A stretch of 64,000 bases of DNA, from assembly GCA_951813065.1 (NCBI GenBank), contig CATOTH010000001.1:372001-436000 (forward strand), in the 5' to 3' direction. Of the stretch, positions 1 to 11,328 are shown piece after piece. Every line of letters starts with the position of its first letter. Within the stretch, counting starts at the first letter, position 1. The translations under genes were made by a program, and so were the position numbers. This stretch comes from an uncultured Bryobacterales bacterium. GTDB lineage: Bacteria; Acidobacteriota; Terriglobia; Bryobacterales; UBA6623. The notes under the pieces are model-generated. The model made no database searches. It saw only the letters and a program-made list of their open reading frames with translations, and had not been told where the DNA came from.

Positions 1-2
1 AC

Positions 3-305
3 CTGCACTTCTTCGAGTACACGCAGAAGCAGTCCGGAAAGAAGGTCGAAGACCACCTGACCGGTTGGCGCAAGATCCATGTCACGAATTCGGAACACCC
101 CTACATGGACAAGTATTGGGTGCCCGGCACATGCATCGGGTACGAGCACACATTCCTCAACGCCCTCGCCGATTTTGTGGCCGGGGTCGAGTCGGGAGAT
201 CTGACTCAGCCCGATTTCGCCTGTGCCTTGCAAACGCAAAAGGTTTGCGACGCGGTGATCGAGTCCGGAAGGAGCGGAAACTGGGTCAGCACCGGCGCCG
301 AATGA
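3..305 (+). CDS. Gfo/Idh/MocA-family oxidoreductase, C-terminal fragment
   Basis: The left edge cuts this gene, leaving about 100 C-terminal codons that end in TGA at 303-305. The visible segment (HPYMDKYWVPG, then GYEHTFLNALADF) is typical of the C-terminal substrate domain of Gfo/Idh/MocA sugar or inositol dehydrogenases; members often end with a stretch like VCDAVIESGRSGNWV. The N-terminal NAD(P)-binding Rossmann fold lies outside the window, so cofactor and substrate cannot be judged. The next gene is convergent, with 12 nt between the two stop codons. The family call is fairly secure from the motif pattern; the exact reaction is unknown. Confidence 0.75.
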   Translation: MHFFEYTQKQSGKKVEDHLTGWRKIHVTNSEHPYMDKYWVPGTCIGYEHTFLNALADFVAGVESGDLTQPDFACALQTQKVCDAVIESGRSGNWVSTGAE

Positions 306-317
306 CTTGCGAGGGGA

Positions 318-1487
318 TCAGATCCTTACGATCTCGGTTTGGACCGCACCGGTTGCAGCCGCTCCTTGAGAATCCACGTAACAGTCTAGTTCAGATCGAA
401 TTCCGAACTCCGCCAGGTAAATCCCCGGTTCGATCGAGAAGCAGGTCGATGCGATGACCGGGCGGTCGTCTCGCATTTCGAGATTGTCAATGTTCGCGCC
501 GTTCCCGTGCACTTCCTCGCCGATTGAGTGGCCTGTCCGATGGACAAAGGCTTCGCCGTACCCTGCCGCAGCAATATGGCCGCGGGCGACATCGTCGACT
601 TCCCAACCGCGAATGACGCGGCCATTGCGCACAGCGGTGTCCACCGCAGCGAGTGCCTGGTCACGCGCGCCCTTGACAATCTCGAAGACCCGTTGAATCC
701 GGGATGGCGGGGAGTCCCCGCAAAACCCGGTCCAAGTGATGTCGTAGTACACCGATCCGGGCAGATCGAGCTTGGCCCACAAGTCGATCAGGATAAAATC
801 GCCTTGCCTGATCGGCTTGGACCGTTGCGCGTCCGCAGCGTAGTGCGGGTCGCCGCTGTTGGCGTTGACAGCAACGATCGGCCCGTCCTCGGCGACCATT
901 CTCTCTTCGCGAAACCGATCCGCGATGAACCGAGCGATCGCGAATTCGGAGCTTTTTCCGTCCAAATCGATATCTCGGCGAATTCTCTGGAAAGCCTCTC
1001 GCAGGACCCGGTCCACGCGCCGGCCCGCGTCCAAGTGCGCTTGACGCTGCCATGCCGACCAACGCGCTTCGAAGTACTGGACGAGAGGAGCGGAGGAGAT
1101 GACATTGACGCCGAAAGAGCGGACGAGGTCAACCGTACCGGCATCAACGAGCGAGACCGCTGGAATCATGCAGTTGGGCGAGTACTGCATGGCGACGCGG
1201 TTGGCGCCCGCCAGAATCGCTCGCAAGCGCTCGTGCTGAGACTGCCAACTGGTATAGACGGACTTGGTGCCCGGCAGGTCGTCGAGGCGAGTGTCCTCGA
1301 TAGCATGAACAAGTTTGGCTGGCTCGCCCTTTGCTGGAATCCAGTAGTACCAACGGCGCGAAACATGGCCGCTAGCATCGAGGCCCAAGACACGGTACGC
1401 GATAGGGTCTCGGACATGGTGGTCAAACAGGAGCCATCCATCCACGTCTTCCTCTCGCAATTGCTCGCGGATCGAGTCAACGTTCAT
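318..1487 (-). CDS. M24-family metallopeptidase (Xaa-Pro aminopeptidase-like)
   Basis: A 389-aa cytosolic protein with a creatinase-like N-terminal domain (about 1-150) and a pita-bread M24 catalytic domain. The five expected metal ligands are visible in order: Asp in FILIDLWAK, Asp in YYDITWTG, His in RTGHSIGEE, Glu in FSIEPGIYL and Glu in VQTEIVRI at the C terminus. It probably removes N-terminal residues before proline, or acts on a related X-Pro dipeptide. The reading frame is open further upstream, but I chose the ATG at 1487. It starts the recognisable domain (MNVDSIREQL) and has a TAGAAT hexamer 8 nt upstream and no ribosome-binding site, a pattern repeated in this window. Substrate is unknown. 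Confidence 0.85.
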   Translation of the reverse strand: MNVDSIREQLREEDVDGWLLFDHHVRDPIAYRVLGLDASGHVSRRWYYWIPAKGEPAKLVHAIEDTRLDDLPGTKSVYTSWQSQHERLRAILAGANRVAMQYSPNCMIPAVSLVDAGTVDLVRSFGVNVISSAPLVQYFEARWSAWQRQAHLDAGRRVDRVLREAFQRIRRDIDLDGKSSEFAIARFIADRFREERMVAEDGPIVAVNANSGDPHYAADAQRSKPIRQGDFILIDLWAKLDLPGSVYYDITWTGFCGDSPPSRIQRVFEIVKGARDQALAAVDTAVRNGRVIRGWEVDDVARGHIAAAGYGEAFVHRTGHSIGEEVHGNGANIDNLEMRDDRPVIASTCFSIEPGIYLAEFGIRSELDCYVDSQGAAATGAVQTEIVRI

Positions 1488-1495
1488 AAGCTTCG

Positions 1496-1501
1496 ATTCT
1501 A
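1496..1501 (-). promoter_or_regulatory. -10-like TAGAAT, 8 nt before the M24 peptidase ATG
   Basis: On the minus strand TAGAAT is followed by 8 nt and the ATG at 1487. No Shine-Dalgarno lies between them. The spacing predicts a leaderless or nearly leaderless transcript. Confidence 0.45.
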
Positions 1502-1943
1502 GCGGGGGATTCGAGCGTCTGGTCCGGCTCCGCAAACACTGTGCTTGAATCCGAACGAACTTGTTGGGGAGTCCCCTCAGGTCGATTGGAGTCTTGGCAG
1601 GAGAACTCATCGATGCAAGCCTTGATTGAGACCGGCATCAGGCAGCACGCCGATGGCCGCGTGAAAGCACTGGCAACGCATATGAAATGGCCGGGATTGA
1701 GGCCTTGCCCTTGAGGCGGCATCCAGCGAGAAAGCGTGCGGCTCACGTGGGGCTCCGCAGATGCTGCTTCGTCCCCGTGACAGACGGGCACAGCGGTCCC
1801 TTTATCTGGTTGCAATATCGGATGGGTGCAGTCGGCAAGGGGCAGCTCAACGCGAAATGTGGAAATATAAGAGAAAGCTTTCCCAAGAGATTCCCGCAAA
1901 TCACTTGTGTATTGATGCGTCACCTGTCAAACTAAGAGCGAAG

Positions 1944-1951
1944 AAAGGAGG
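1944..1951 (+). promoter_or_regulatory. Strong Shine-Dalgarno of lexA
   Basis: AAAGGAGG lies 4 nt before the ATG at 1956. It decides the lexA start over the longer open frame and contrasts with the leaderless-looking starts elsewhere in the window. Confidence 0.8.
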
Positions 1952-1955
1952 AACC

Positions 1956-2600
1956 ATGTTTCTCACCAAACGCCAAAAGGAAGTCTTGGAGTTCCTTGCC
2001 GAGTTCATCGCCGAGAACCATTACAGCCCGAGCTTCGAGGAAATCGCGCAGAACATGAACCTGGCTTCCGTCGCGACGGTGCACAAGCATCTCAAGGTGC
2101 TGGAAGAGAAGGGCTACTTGAAGCGCGGCTTCAACCGCAGCCGGGCGCTGGAGATCACGGCGAAGTACTACGAGGAACTGCAAAACAACCGGCGCAAACT
2201 TGTCTCCTTCCACCGGACGGACGATCTCGCCGCTCCTCTGGTAGGCACGATCGCGGCCGGTCAACCCCTCGAGACATTCGAAGACAGCGAGAAACTGTCC
2301 TTCGCCCCTCTGCTGACTTCGGACAAGGTGTTCGCGTTGCAAGTCAGCGGCCAGTCAATGGTCGATGACCACATCTTGGACGGGGACTATGTACTGATCG
2401 AAAAGACGAACCGAGCACAGAACGGGGAAATCGTCGTGGCACTGGTGGACGGCGCTGAGACGACCTTGAAGCGTTTCTACCGCGAGGGCAGCGTAGTGCG
2501 GCTGCAACCCGCGAACGCAACGATGGATCCCATTATCGTGCCTGCTGAACAGGTGGCCATCCAGGGACGGCTCATGGCAGTGCACCGGCGCTATCAGTAA
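1956..2600 (+). CDS. lexA: LexA SOS repressor / S24 autoprotease
   Basis: A 214-aa protein with the full LexA plan: an N-terminal winged helix (about 1-70, beginning MFLTKRQKEVLEFL) and a C-terminal S24 peptidase domain. The self-cleavage site is Ala101-Gly102 (IAAGQP), the nucleophile Ser134 (VSGQSMVDD) and the general base Lys172 (TTLKRF). It represses DNA-damage genes until RecA filaments trigger cleavage. The start is fixed by an AAAGGAGG ribosome-binding site. It is transcribed alone and converges on the small membrane gene downstream of ligA. Autoregulation is expected of the family; the likely operator area is the AT-rich upstream region. Confidence 0.95.
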   Translation: MFLTKRQKEVLEFLAEFIAENHYSPSFEEIAQNMNLASVATVHKHLKVLEEKGYLKRGFNRSRALEITAKYYEELQNNRRKLVSFHRTDDLAAPLVGTIAAGQPLETFEDSEKLSFAPLLTSDKVFALQVSGQSMVDDHILDGDYVLIEKTNRAQNGEIVVALVDGAETTLKRFYREGSVVRLQPANATMDPIIVPAEQVAIQGRLMAVHRRYQ

Positions 2601-2717
2601 CACCAATCGAGCCACAGTTGCCAGACGCGACAGCCCTGCCGCTGCGGTCCGAACGAGTTGAACCCTCTCCGGCCCGCCCCAAGGGCATTGATCCACCAAG
2701 CTCCTGATTGGATTGAC

Positions 2718-2740
2718 GACGAGTTCCGCCTGGGCTCGTC
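2718..2740. terminator. Candidate bidirectional hairpin between convergent genes
   Basis: GACGAG (2718-2723) pairs perfectly with CTCGTC (2735-2740) across an 11-nt loop. It sits between the ends of lexA and the minus-strand membrane gene and overlaps that gene's stop codon. There is no U-tract, so it is only a weak terminator candidate. Confidence 0.3.
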
Positions 2741-2951
2741 ACCGCAACCCCATTGTGAAGAACCAAACTGACGAAAGGTAGATCGCCAATAGCGCCCCGG
2801 TATACACGAACACCATCAGGAACCGGCGATCGAGCAATATCCGCAGTGGCGGCACCCCCTCCCGATAGCAACGCCAGGCGAACCATACCACGAACGCTGC
2901 GGCTCCGATAGTCGGGAACCAGACGAACACAGCTTCCGAGACAGGACCCAC
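2739..2951 (-). CDS. Small two-helix membrane protein downstream of ligA
   Basis: A 70-aa hypothetical protein with a GTG start, beginning 9 nt after the ligA stop on the same strand, so it is probably co-transcribed. Two hydrophobic segments are visible (about 8-27, AVFVWFPTIGAAAFVVWFAW, and about 45-67, FLMVFVYTGALLAIYLSSVW), separated by a basic loop (RCYREG, LLDRRF). I do not recognise a family. The clean alternation of hydrophobic and basic parts and the tight spacing support a real gene; its role is unknown. Confidence 0.55.
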   Translation of the reverse strand: MGPVSEAVFVWFPTIGAAAFVVWFAWRCYREGVPPLRILLDRRFLMVFVYTGALLAIYLSSVWFFTMGLR

Positions 2952-2960
2952 GGGGCGCCT

Positions 2961-6564
<3,604 letters not shown>

Positions 6565-6649
6565 GCGGAGTTCCGGAAGAGCGAGTGGAGCCTGGGACCG
6601 CACGTCCAGAACTTGAATTTCCGCCGCTCTAGAGGTTCTGATAGTGGAC

Positions 6650-7813
6650 ATGCGAACCTGCGGAGCAACGCCACTGATAATGCTGCTCCTGGCGGGTTGC
6701 GCAGCCAACGAGCCCATGCCAAGTCAGTCCGATAACAGCGAGATGCTGATGTACGTCGGCACGTACACCCGCGAGACGAGCGCAGGAAACTATGCCTATC
6801 GATTCGACTTGGCGAGCGGCCAGACGAGACCTATTGGCCTGGTCTCCGAAGTCCGCGACCCGTCGTTCCTAGCAATCCATCCCGGCGGACGATACCTTTA
6901 CGCGGTCACTGAGTCCGACGACTTTGACAACGACGGCAGCGGCTCGGTCTCTTCGTTTGCAATCGACCTGAATTCCGGAAATGTCCGGAAGCTCAACGAG
7001 GTGTCCTCCAGGGGTGGCTGGCCTTGTCATCTGAGCATCGACAGTAGCGGAAGGATGCTGATCGTGGCCAACTACAAGGGCGGGAGCGTGGCGTCGTTCG
7101 CCGTACATCCGGATGGGACGCTAGGCACGGCATCCAGCTTTTTCCGACACGACGGAAGAAGCGTCCATAGCCGGCAGGAGCAACCGCATGCGCACTCCGC
7201 CGATTTCTCCGCTGACGACCGGTATGCGTTCTTCTCCGACCTCGGACTGGATCAAGTCAAGGTCTACCGAACCGATCCCTCGACGGCATCGCTGACACCG
7301 CACGAACCCCCTCACGTGACAGTTGAAGCCGGGTCCGGACCGCGGCACTTCGCCCAACATCCTTCGGGCCGCTTTGCCTACGGGCTGAACGAGTTGTCCT
7401 CGACGGTGACAATGTACGGCTACGTCCCCAAAGCCGGCACTTTGGAAGTGCTGCAGACCATCTCGACCCTGCCCGCCGCGTTTGACGGCGAGAACTACAC
7501 TGCGGAAATTCAGGTCCATCCATCCGGACGATTCGTTTACGCCTCCAATCGAGGGCATGATTCGATCGCGATCTTCGCCGTCGAGGAAACGAGCGGTCAG
7601 CTCCGCCCAATCGCACACGCCCCCACGAACGGAAGCTGGCCCCGGAACTTCGCCATCGATCCCACGGGCCGCTACCTGCTGGCCGCAAATCAGAATTCTG
7701 ACAACATCACCGTCTTCAGAATCGATCCCGGGACGGGTTCGCTGGAGGTGACCGGCAATGGTATCTCGGTCGATGCGCCAGTCTGCATCGTGTTTCGGAG
7801 CGAGTCCACCTGA
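6650..7813 (+). CDS. Lactonase-family beta-propeller lipoprotein (YbhE/Pgl-like)
   Basis: A 387-aa protein with an N-terminal lipoprotein signal (MLLLAGC lipobox, Cys about 18), so it is probably anchored in the periplasm. The body is a seven-bladed propeller of the 6-phosphogluconolactonase/lactonase family, with repeated blades such as SFLAIHPGGRYLYAVTE and QVHPSGRFVYASNRGHDS. An exported location argues against a role in the cytosolic pentose-phosphate pathway; a periplasmic lactonase or sugar-binding role is more likely (inference). I prefer the ATG at 6650 to the GTG at 6644. The gene stands alone between the lipid kinase and the BMC genes. Confidence 0.8.
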   Translation: MRTCGATPLIMLLLAGCAANEPMPSQSDNSEMLMYVGTYTRETSAGNYAYRFDLASGQTRPIGLVSEVRDPSFLAIHPGGRYLYAVTESDDFDNDGSGSVSSFAIDLNSGNVRKLNEVSSRGGWPCHLSIDSSGRMLIVANYKGGSVASFAVHPDGTLGTASSFFRHDGRSVHSRQEQPHAHSADFSADDRYAFFSDLGLDQVKVYRTDPSTASLTPHEPPHVTVEAGSGPRHFAQHPSGRFAYGLNELSSTVTMYGYVPKAGTLEVLQTISTLPAAFDGENYTAEIQVHPSGRFVYASNRGHDSIAIFAVEETSGQLRPIAHAPTNGSWPRNFAIDPTGRYLLAANQNSDNITVFRIDPGTGSLEVTGNGISVDAPVCIVFRSEST

Positions 7814-7990
7814 ACCGGATGCCGCCGCAAACCGGAACTTCGCTGCAGTTCGCGATCGGGTCTGGGCCGACGTTCGCGAACGCGCATTGCGACCATTGGT
7901 CTGGGAACAGCCGGACCCCCGATCGATCGATTGAAGGAGCCCGATCCCGTGTGATACGGTTGACAGGAAGGGATTCCCCTCCCCGCTGGA

Positions 7991-8269
7991 ATGCAAGCTT
8001 TAGGCATGATCGAAACCAAGGGGCTAATCGCTTCGCTTGAGGCCTCTGACGCGATGGTCAAGGCCGCGAACGTCACGCTTGAGGGCCGGCGCAAGATCGG
8101 CGCAGGACACGTAACAATCACCTGTCGCGGCGATGTCGGAGCGGTCAAAGCAGCGACAGACGCCGGTGCGGCCGCAGCTCGCAGGCTCGGCGAACTGCTC
8201 AGCGTCCACGTCATCCCCGCACCATTTGAGGACGTCGAACCAGTTCTTCCCGACGGGCCCGACGAGTAA
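7991..8269 (+). CDS. Bacterial microcompartment shell protein, BMC-H (PduA/EutM type)
   Basis: A 92-aa single-BMC-domain protein that forms flat hexamers tiling microcompartment facets. It follows PduA/EutM almost throughout: [10 protein letters not shown] at the N terminus, the pore-loop region [27 protein letters not shown] in the helix that packs between subunits, then [12 protein letters not shown]. The pore triplet reads GAG where PduA has GSG. An acylating aldehyde dehydrogenase follows 9 nt later, so the pair is probably one transcript that encapsulates an aldehyde-oxidising step. No pentamer, BMC-T or signature enzyme gene is present here, so other parts must be encoded elsewhere. Confidence 0.93.
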   Translation: MQALGMIETKGLIASLEASDAMVKAANVTLEGRRKIGAGHVTITCRGDVGAVKAATDAGAAAARRLGELLSVHVIPAPFEDVEPVLPDGPDE

Positions 8270-8278
8270 CCGGTCGCG

Positions 8279-10093
8279 ATGCTTGAAGATCGGGATCTGC
8301 GATCCATTCAGGAAGTTCGCACCAAGGTTCAGGCCGCTTACGAAGCGTCTCGCGCTTTCGAACGCTTCTCCCAAGAGCAGGTCGACGCGATCGTAGCGAG
8401 CATGGCAGCGACGGCGCGCGCTCACGCCGAGTCGCTCGCGCGATTGGCGGTTGAAGAAACCGGGTACGGAAACGTCCGGGACAAGGTCGCGAAGAACCTG
8501 CTGAACTCGGATCTTCTGTACCAGAAGATCGCGCCTCTCAAAACAATCGGAGTGCTCGCAGACAGGCCGGAACTCGGCATCACGGAGATTGCTGTGCCAG
8601 TCGGCGTCGTTGCGGCCGTGCTACCGACGACAAACCCGACATCGACCGCATTCTTCAAGTGCCTGGTCGCCGTCAAGGCAGGCAACGCCATCGTGAACAG
8701 CCCGCACCCGCGGGCACGTCGATGCACCTGCGAATCTGTGCGTCTGCTTGCAGAGGCCGCCGAGGCAGCGGGGGCGCCAAAGGGCCTCCTGCAGTGCATT
8801 GATGAAGCCACCATCGCCGGTACGAACGAACTCATGCGGCACAGGCGTGTGGGGATCATCCTGTCAACAGGCGGTTCCGGAATCGTCCGGGCGGCGTATT
8901 CGAGCGGCAAGCCGGCGCTCGGGGTGGGTGCAGGTAATGTGCCAGTGCTGCTGGACGACAGCGCTGACATCGAGTCCGCGATCGAGTCGACAGTGGACGG
9001 CAAGTCCTTCGACTTTGGCACGGTGTGCTCGAGCGAGCAAACGCTGGTCGTGAACCGGCGACATCGCGACAGGGTATGGGCCGCGCTCAAAGCGAACGGC
9101 GCACTGCTGTGCAACGACGACCAGGCCCGTGCGCTCGGATCCAGGCTCTTCACCGAGGATTTCCGTATCCAAGCGGACTGCGTTGGCCAATCCCCCCAGG
9201 AATTGGGGCGCCTGGCCGGTTTCGAAGTGCCGGACGAGACGCGCATCCTGGCCCTCGAAATTGCTGGGATCGGTCGGGAGCACCCGCTCTCGGCGGAAAA
9301 GCTCTCCCCTGTTCTCACGGTGCACTTTGTGGACAACTTTGAGGAAGCAGTCGACGCCTGCGTCGCGATTCTGAATTTCGGGGGCCGCGGGCACACCTGC
9401 GTGATCCACTCTCAGGACGACGCCCACATTCTGGAGTACGGCCGTCGCGCTCCAGCGTTCCGTGTGCTCGTCAATACGTCGGCTCCCCAGGGGTCCACGG
9501 GGATCACCACGAATGTGTTCCCTTCGATGACGCTTGGGTGCGGGGCGATCGCAGGCAACTCAACCGGCGACAACATCGGCCCGATGCACCTGCTGCATGT
9601 CAAGCGGATTGCGCGCTACGTCCGTTCGCCCGAAGAAGCGTTCGTTAGCGACGAGGCCAAAGAGTATTTCGCCTCCGTCAAGAGCGGCCGAGACTTCTCC
9701 GCCGGGGCCAGCGAGTCCGGCCGGCCAAGACACTCGCCGGGAGTATCGCAGCGAGTCGATCAATACCTCGCGCAACGCGGTGTGGGAACCGGCAGACCGG
9801 CGCTGCAACCCGCAGGAGAAGGGCACTCCGCTGTGGCCGGTGTCGTTGACCGGTTTCTGGAGACTAGAAGTTCGGAGGCAGCGCCACAAACGGCCGCAAC
9901 GGCGGTACCGGCAGGACAGAACCCGGCGCCGCCAGCCCCCGTCGTCCGACCGGTGAGTTTTGTCTGCGAAGGGGACATGCGCAAGGCCATCCACAGCGGC
10001 GCGAAGATCTATGTTGCGAAGCACACGATCATCACGCCAGCCGCCCGTGACCTCGACACAGCGGGCGAGATCCTCGTGCATACCGAAGCCTAG
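8279..10093 (+). CDS. BMC-associated CoA-acylating aldehyde dehydrogenase with C-terminal extension
   Basis: A 604-aa EutE/PduP/AdhE-like enzyme converting an aldehyde plus CoA and NAD+ to acyl-CoA. The catalytic core occupies about 1-470, with Cys250 in FGTVCSSEQ as nucleophile and ALGVGAGNVPVLLDD in the NAD/CoA region. EutE and PduP are about 460-470 aa. The excess is a tail with two short amphipathic helices (VSQRVDQYLAQRG, 489-501; AVAGVVDRFLETR, 518-530), a Pro/Ala-rich linker, and a final 48-residue domain containing KHTIITPAARDLD. That motif resembles the N-terminal part of EutT-type proteins (from memory, to be checked). The helices look like encapsulation peptides targeting the BMC lumen. 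Confidence 0.9.
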   Translation: MLEDRDLRSIQEVRTKVQAAYEASRAFERFSQEQVDAIVASMAATARAHAESLARLAVEETGYGNVRDKVAKNLLNSDLLYQKIAPLKTIGVLADRPELGITEIAVPVGVVAAVLPTTNPTSTAFFKCLVAVKAGNAIVNSPHPRARRCTCESVRLLAEAAEAAGAPKGLLQCIDEATIAGTNELMRHRRVGIILSTGGSGIVRAAYSSGKPALGVGAGNVPVLLDDSADIESAIESTVDGKSFDFGTVCSSEQTLVVNRRHRDRVWAALKANGALLCNDDQARALGSRLFTEDFRIQADCVGQSPQELGRLAGFEVPDETRILALEIAGIGREHPLSAEKLSPVLTVHFVDNFEEAVDACVAILNFGGRGHTCVIHSQDDAHILEYGRRAPAFRVLVNTSAPQGSTGITTNVFPSMTLGCGAIAGNSTGDNIGPMHLLHVKRIARYVRSPEEAFVSDEAKEYFASVKSGRDFSAGASESGRPRHSPGVSQRVDQYLAQRGVGTGRPALQPAGEGHSAVAGVVDRFLETRSSEAAPQTAATAVPAGQNPAPPAPVVRPVSFVCEGDMRKAIHSGAKIYVAKHTIITPAARDLDTAGEILVHTEA

Positions 10094-10283
10094 CCCAGAC
10101 GGCCGGCGATAGCGGATGCCTCGCGACGGACAGGAAGGCCACCATAGGAAACGGCATGCCGACGATCACGGTCAGACTCAGTTCGTGGTAAAGGATGAGA
10201 TTCCGCTACGACAGCGGCCACCGATTTCATGGCTCTGCTTGAAGCCATGCAAGAGCGCCTCGGCCCCGGAAGCGAGAACCAAG

Positions 10284-11057
10284 ATGCATCGTTCTCAGGG
10301 CGGGTGGACCGCAGGCGGGGAACCTCGGGTTTCAACCGGCACCGGCAAGCGACGGTTGATCGCTTGGACAGCATTTGGCTTGCTGTCGGCGTTGTTTCCA
10401 GAGGGACTCGCGGGACAAGAATCTCAATTCCCTTTCCCTGCTCACGAAGAGTTGGATTATTCCATTGCGTGGCCGAGTGGCCTGGCCGTGGGAACGGCTG
10501 AATTGCGCGCGAGGCACTCGGATCCCGGCTGGCGATTCGAGATGAGGATCCGCGCCAGCGTCCCCAAGATTGACATCGACCATGCGTTTGTCTCGCGCAC
10601 AAACGAGCTGCTATGTTCACTGGACTTCGAGAAGCATATCCGTCACGGCACAAAGCGCGCCCACGAGACTCTCCGATTCGGAGGGGGAACGCTACATAGA
10701 ACGAATCTCGACGCCAACGACCGCGCCGCCCCCGGCACTGTCCCCATCGCTGACTGCGCTCGGGACGCCCTGGCGACCGTATTTTCGTTGCGCCGGGACC
10801 TAGCGGACGGTCGGATCCCGCCTCCTGAAGAAATCTACTTCGGCGCTGCCTACCGGCTGCAACTCGAGTACGAGCAGACCCGATGGTTGGCTTGGGACTC
10901 GGACAGGCGCCTAGCCGATGAAATCCGGATCGATGTTCGCGGACCCGATTCGCACCATGTGTTCTCGGCATTTTTCGGCCGGGACACAGCGCGCACCCCA
11001 CTCCTCTTCGTAGTCGAGTCCGAGGACGGGCCGTTCACAATCAAGCTGGTTGAATGA
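10284..11057 (+). CDS. DUF3108-domain exported protein
   Basis: A 257-aa protein starting at the ATG at 10284, with a basic N region followed by a hydrophobic stretch (RRLIAWTAFGLLSALFPEGL) that looks like a signal peptide. The mature part (HEELDYSIAWPSGLAVGTAE, later DGPFTIKLVE at the end) matches DUF3108, a periplasmic beta-rich family of unknown biochemical role. The frame is open upstream to 10116 but that extension is not protein-like. It follows the aldehyde dehydrogenase by 190 nt on the same strand without an obvious promoter; a link to the BMC is not implied. A 63-codon frame overlaps its stop by ATGA and is not called. Confidence 0.7.
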   Translation: MHRSQGGWTAGGEPRVSTGTGKRRLIAWTAFGLLSALFPEGLAGQESQFPFPAHEELDYSIAWPSGLAVGTAELRARHSDPGWRFEMRIRASVPKIDIDHAFVSRTNELLCSLDFEKHIRHGTKRAHETLRFGGGTLHRTNLDANDRAAPGTVPIADCARDALATVFSLRRDLADGRIPPPEEIYFGAAYRLQLEYEQTRWLAWDSDRRLADEIRIDVRGPDSHHVFSAFFGRDTARTPLLFVVESEDGPFTIKLVE

Positions 11058-11328
11058 GCCTAGCGAAGAGACTCTGGCTGGAATCGAAACGTCCGACCGT
11101 CGTCGAGGCTTGTGCTGATTCGCCCGAATTGCGGGCGTGTAGGCGTCGTGCAGTGCTTGACCATCTGCGACCAATCCAGAAAGCCAACCTGTCCGACTCC
11201 GAGATGCAGATTCGTGCCCAATCTCGTTCGCGCAGGCCGCGGTAGCTCAAGTGGAGCCACGAGCCAGGGCTTGTCGAGCCCGCCGCTCGGATGGCCCGTC
11301 TCGCACGCCCGACGCCCCGTCCCGGGCC

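Larger units (their letters stand above)
1488..1955. other. Divergent intergenic region, M24 peptidase / lexA
   Basis: This stretch of about 470 bp has no convincing gene; open frames on both strands look like chance frames. The lexA-proximal part is AT-richer than its surroundings. It holds a TATAAG (1866-1871) next to a perfect 10-bp palindrome GAAAGCTTTC (1873-1882), which sits where an autoregulatory operator could be. I see no classical E. coli- or Bacillus-type LexA box. Confidence 0.4.

Noticed and set aside
10156..10330. Possible decayed MoaD/ThiS-like gene (MPTITVRL then ALLEAMQERLG in another frame)
   Set aside because: Needs a stop and a frame change within 60 nt, the matches are short, and there is no C-terminal Gly-Gly. 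Chance is a fair explanation.
11054..11245. 63-codon ORF overlapping the DUF3108 stop by ATGA
   Set aside because: Arg-rich, no family features, and no ribosome-binding site; probably a chance frame despite the overlap.
11236..11285. GCCGCGGTAGCTCAAGTGG... resembling the 5' end of a tRNA, with a GGGCT/AGCCC hairpin
   Set aside because: The D-stem would have a 5-nt loop, there is no anticodon arm, and the hairpin lacks the TTCGANN loop. No U-tract for a terminator either.
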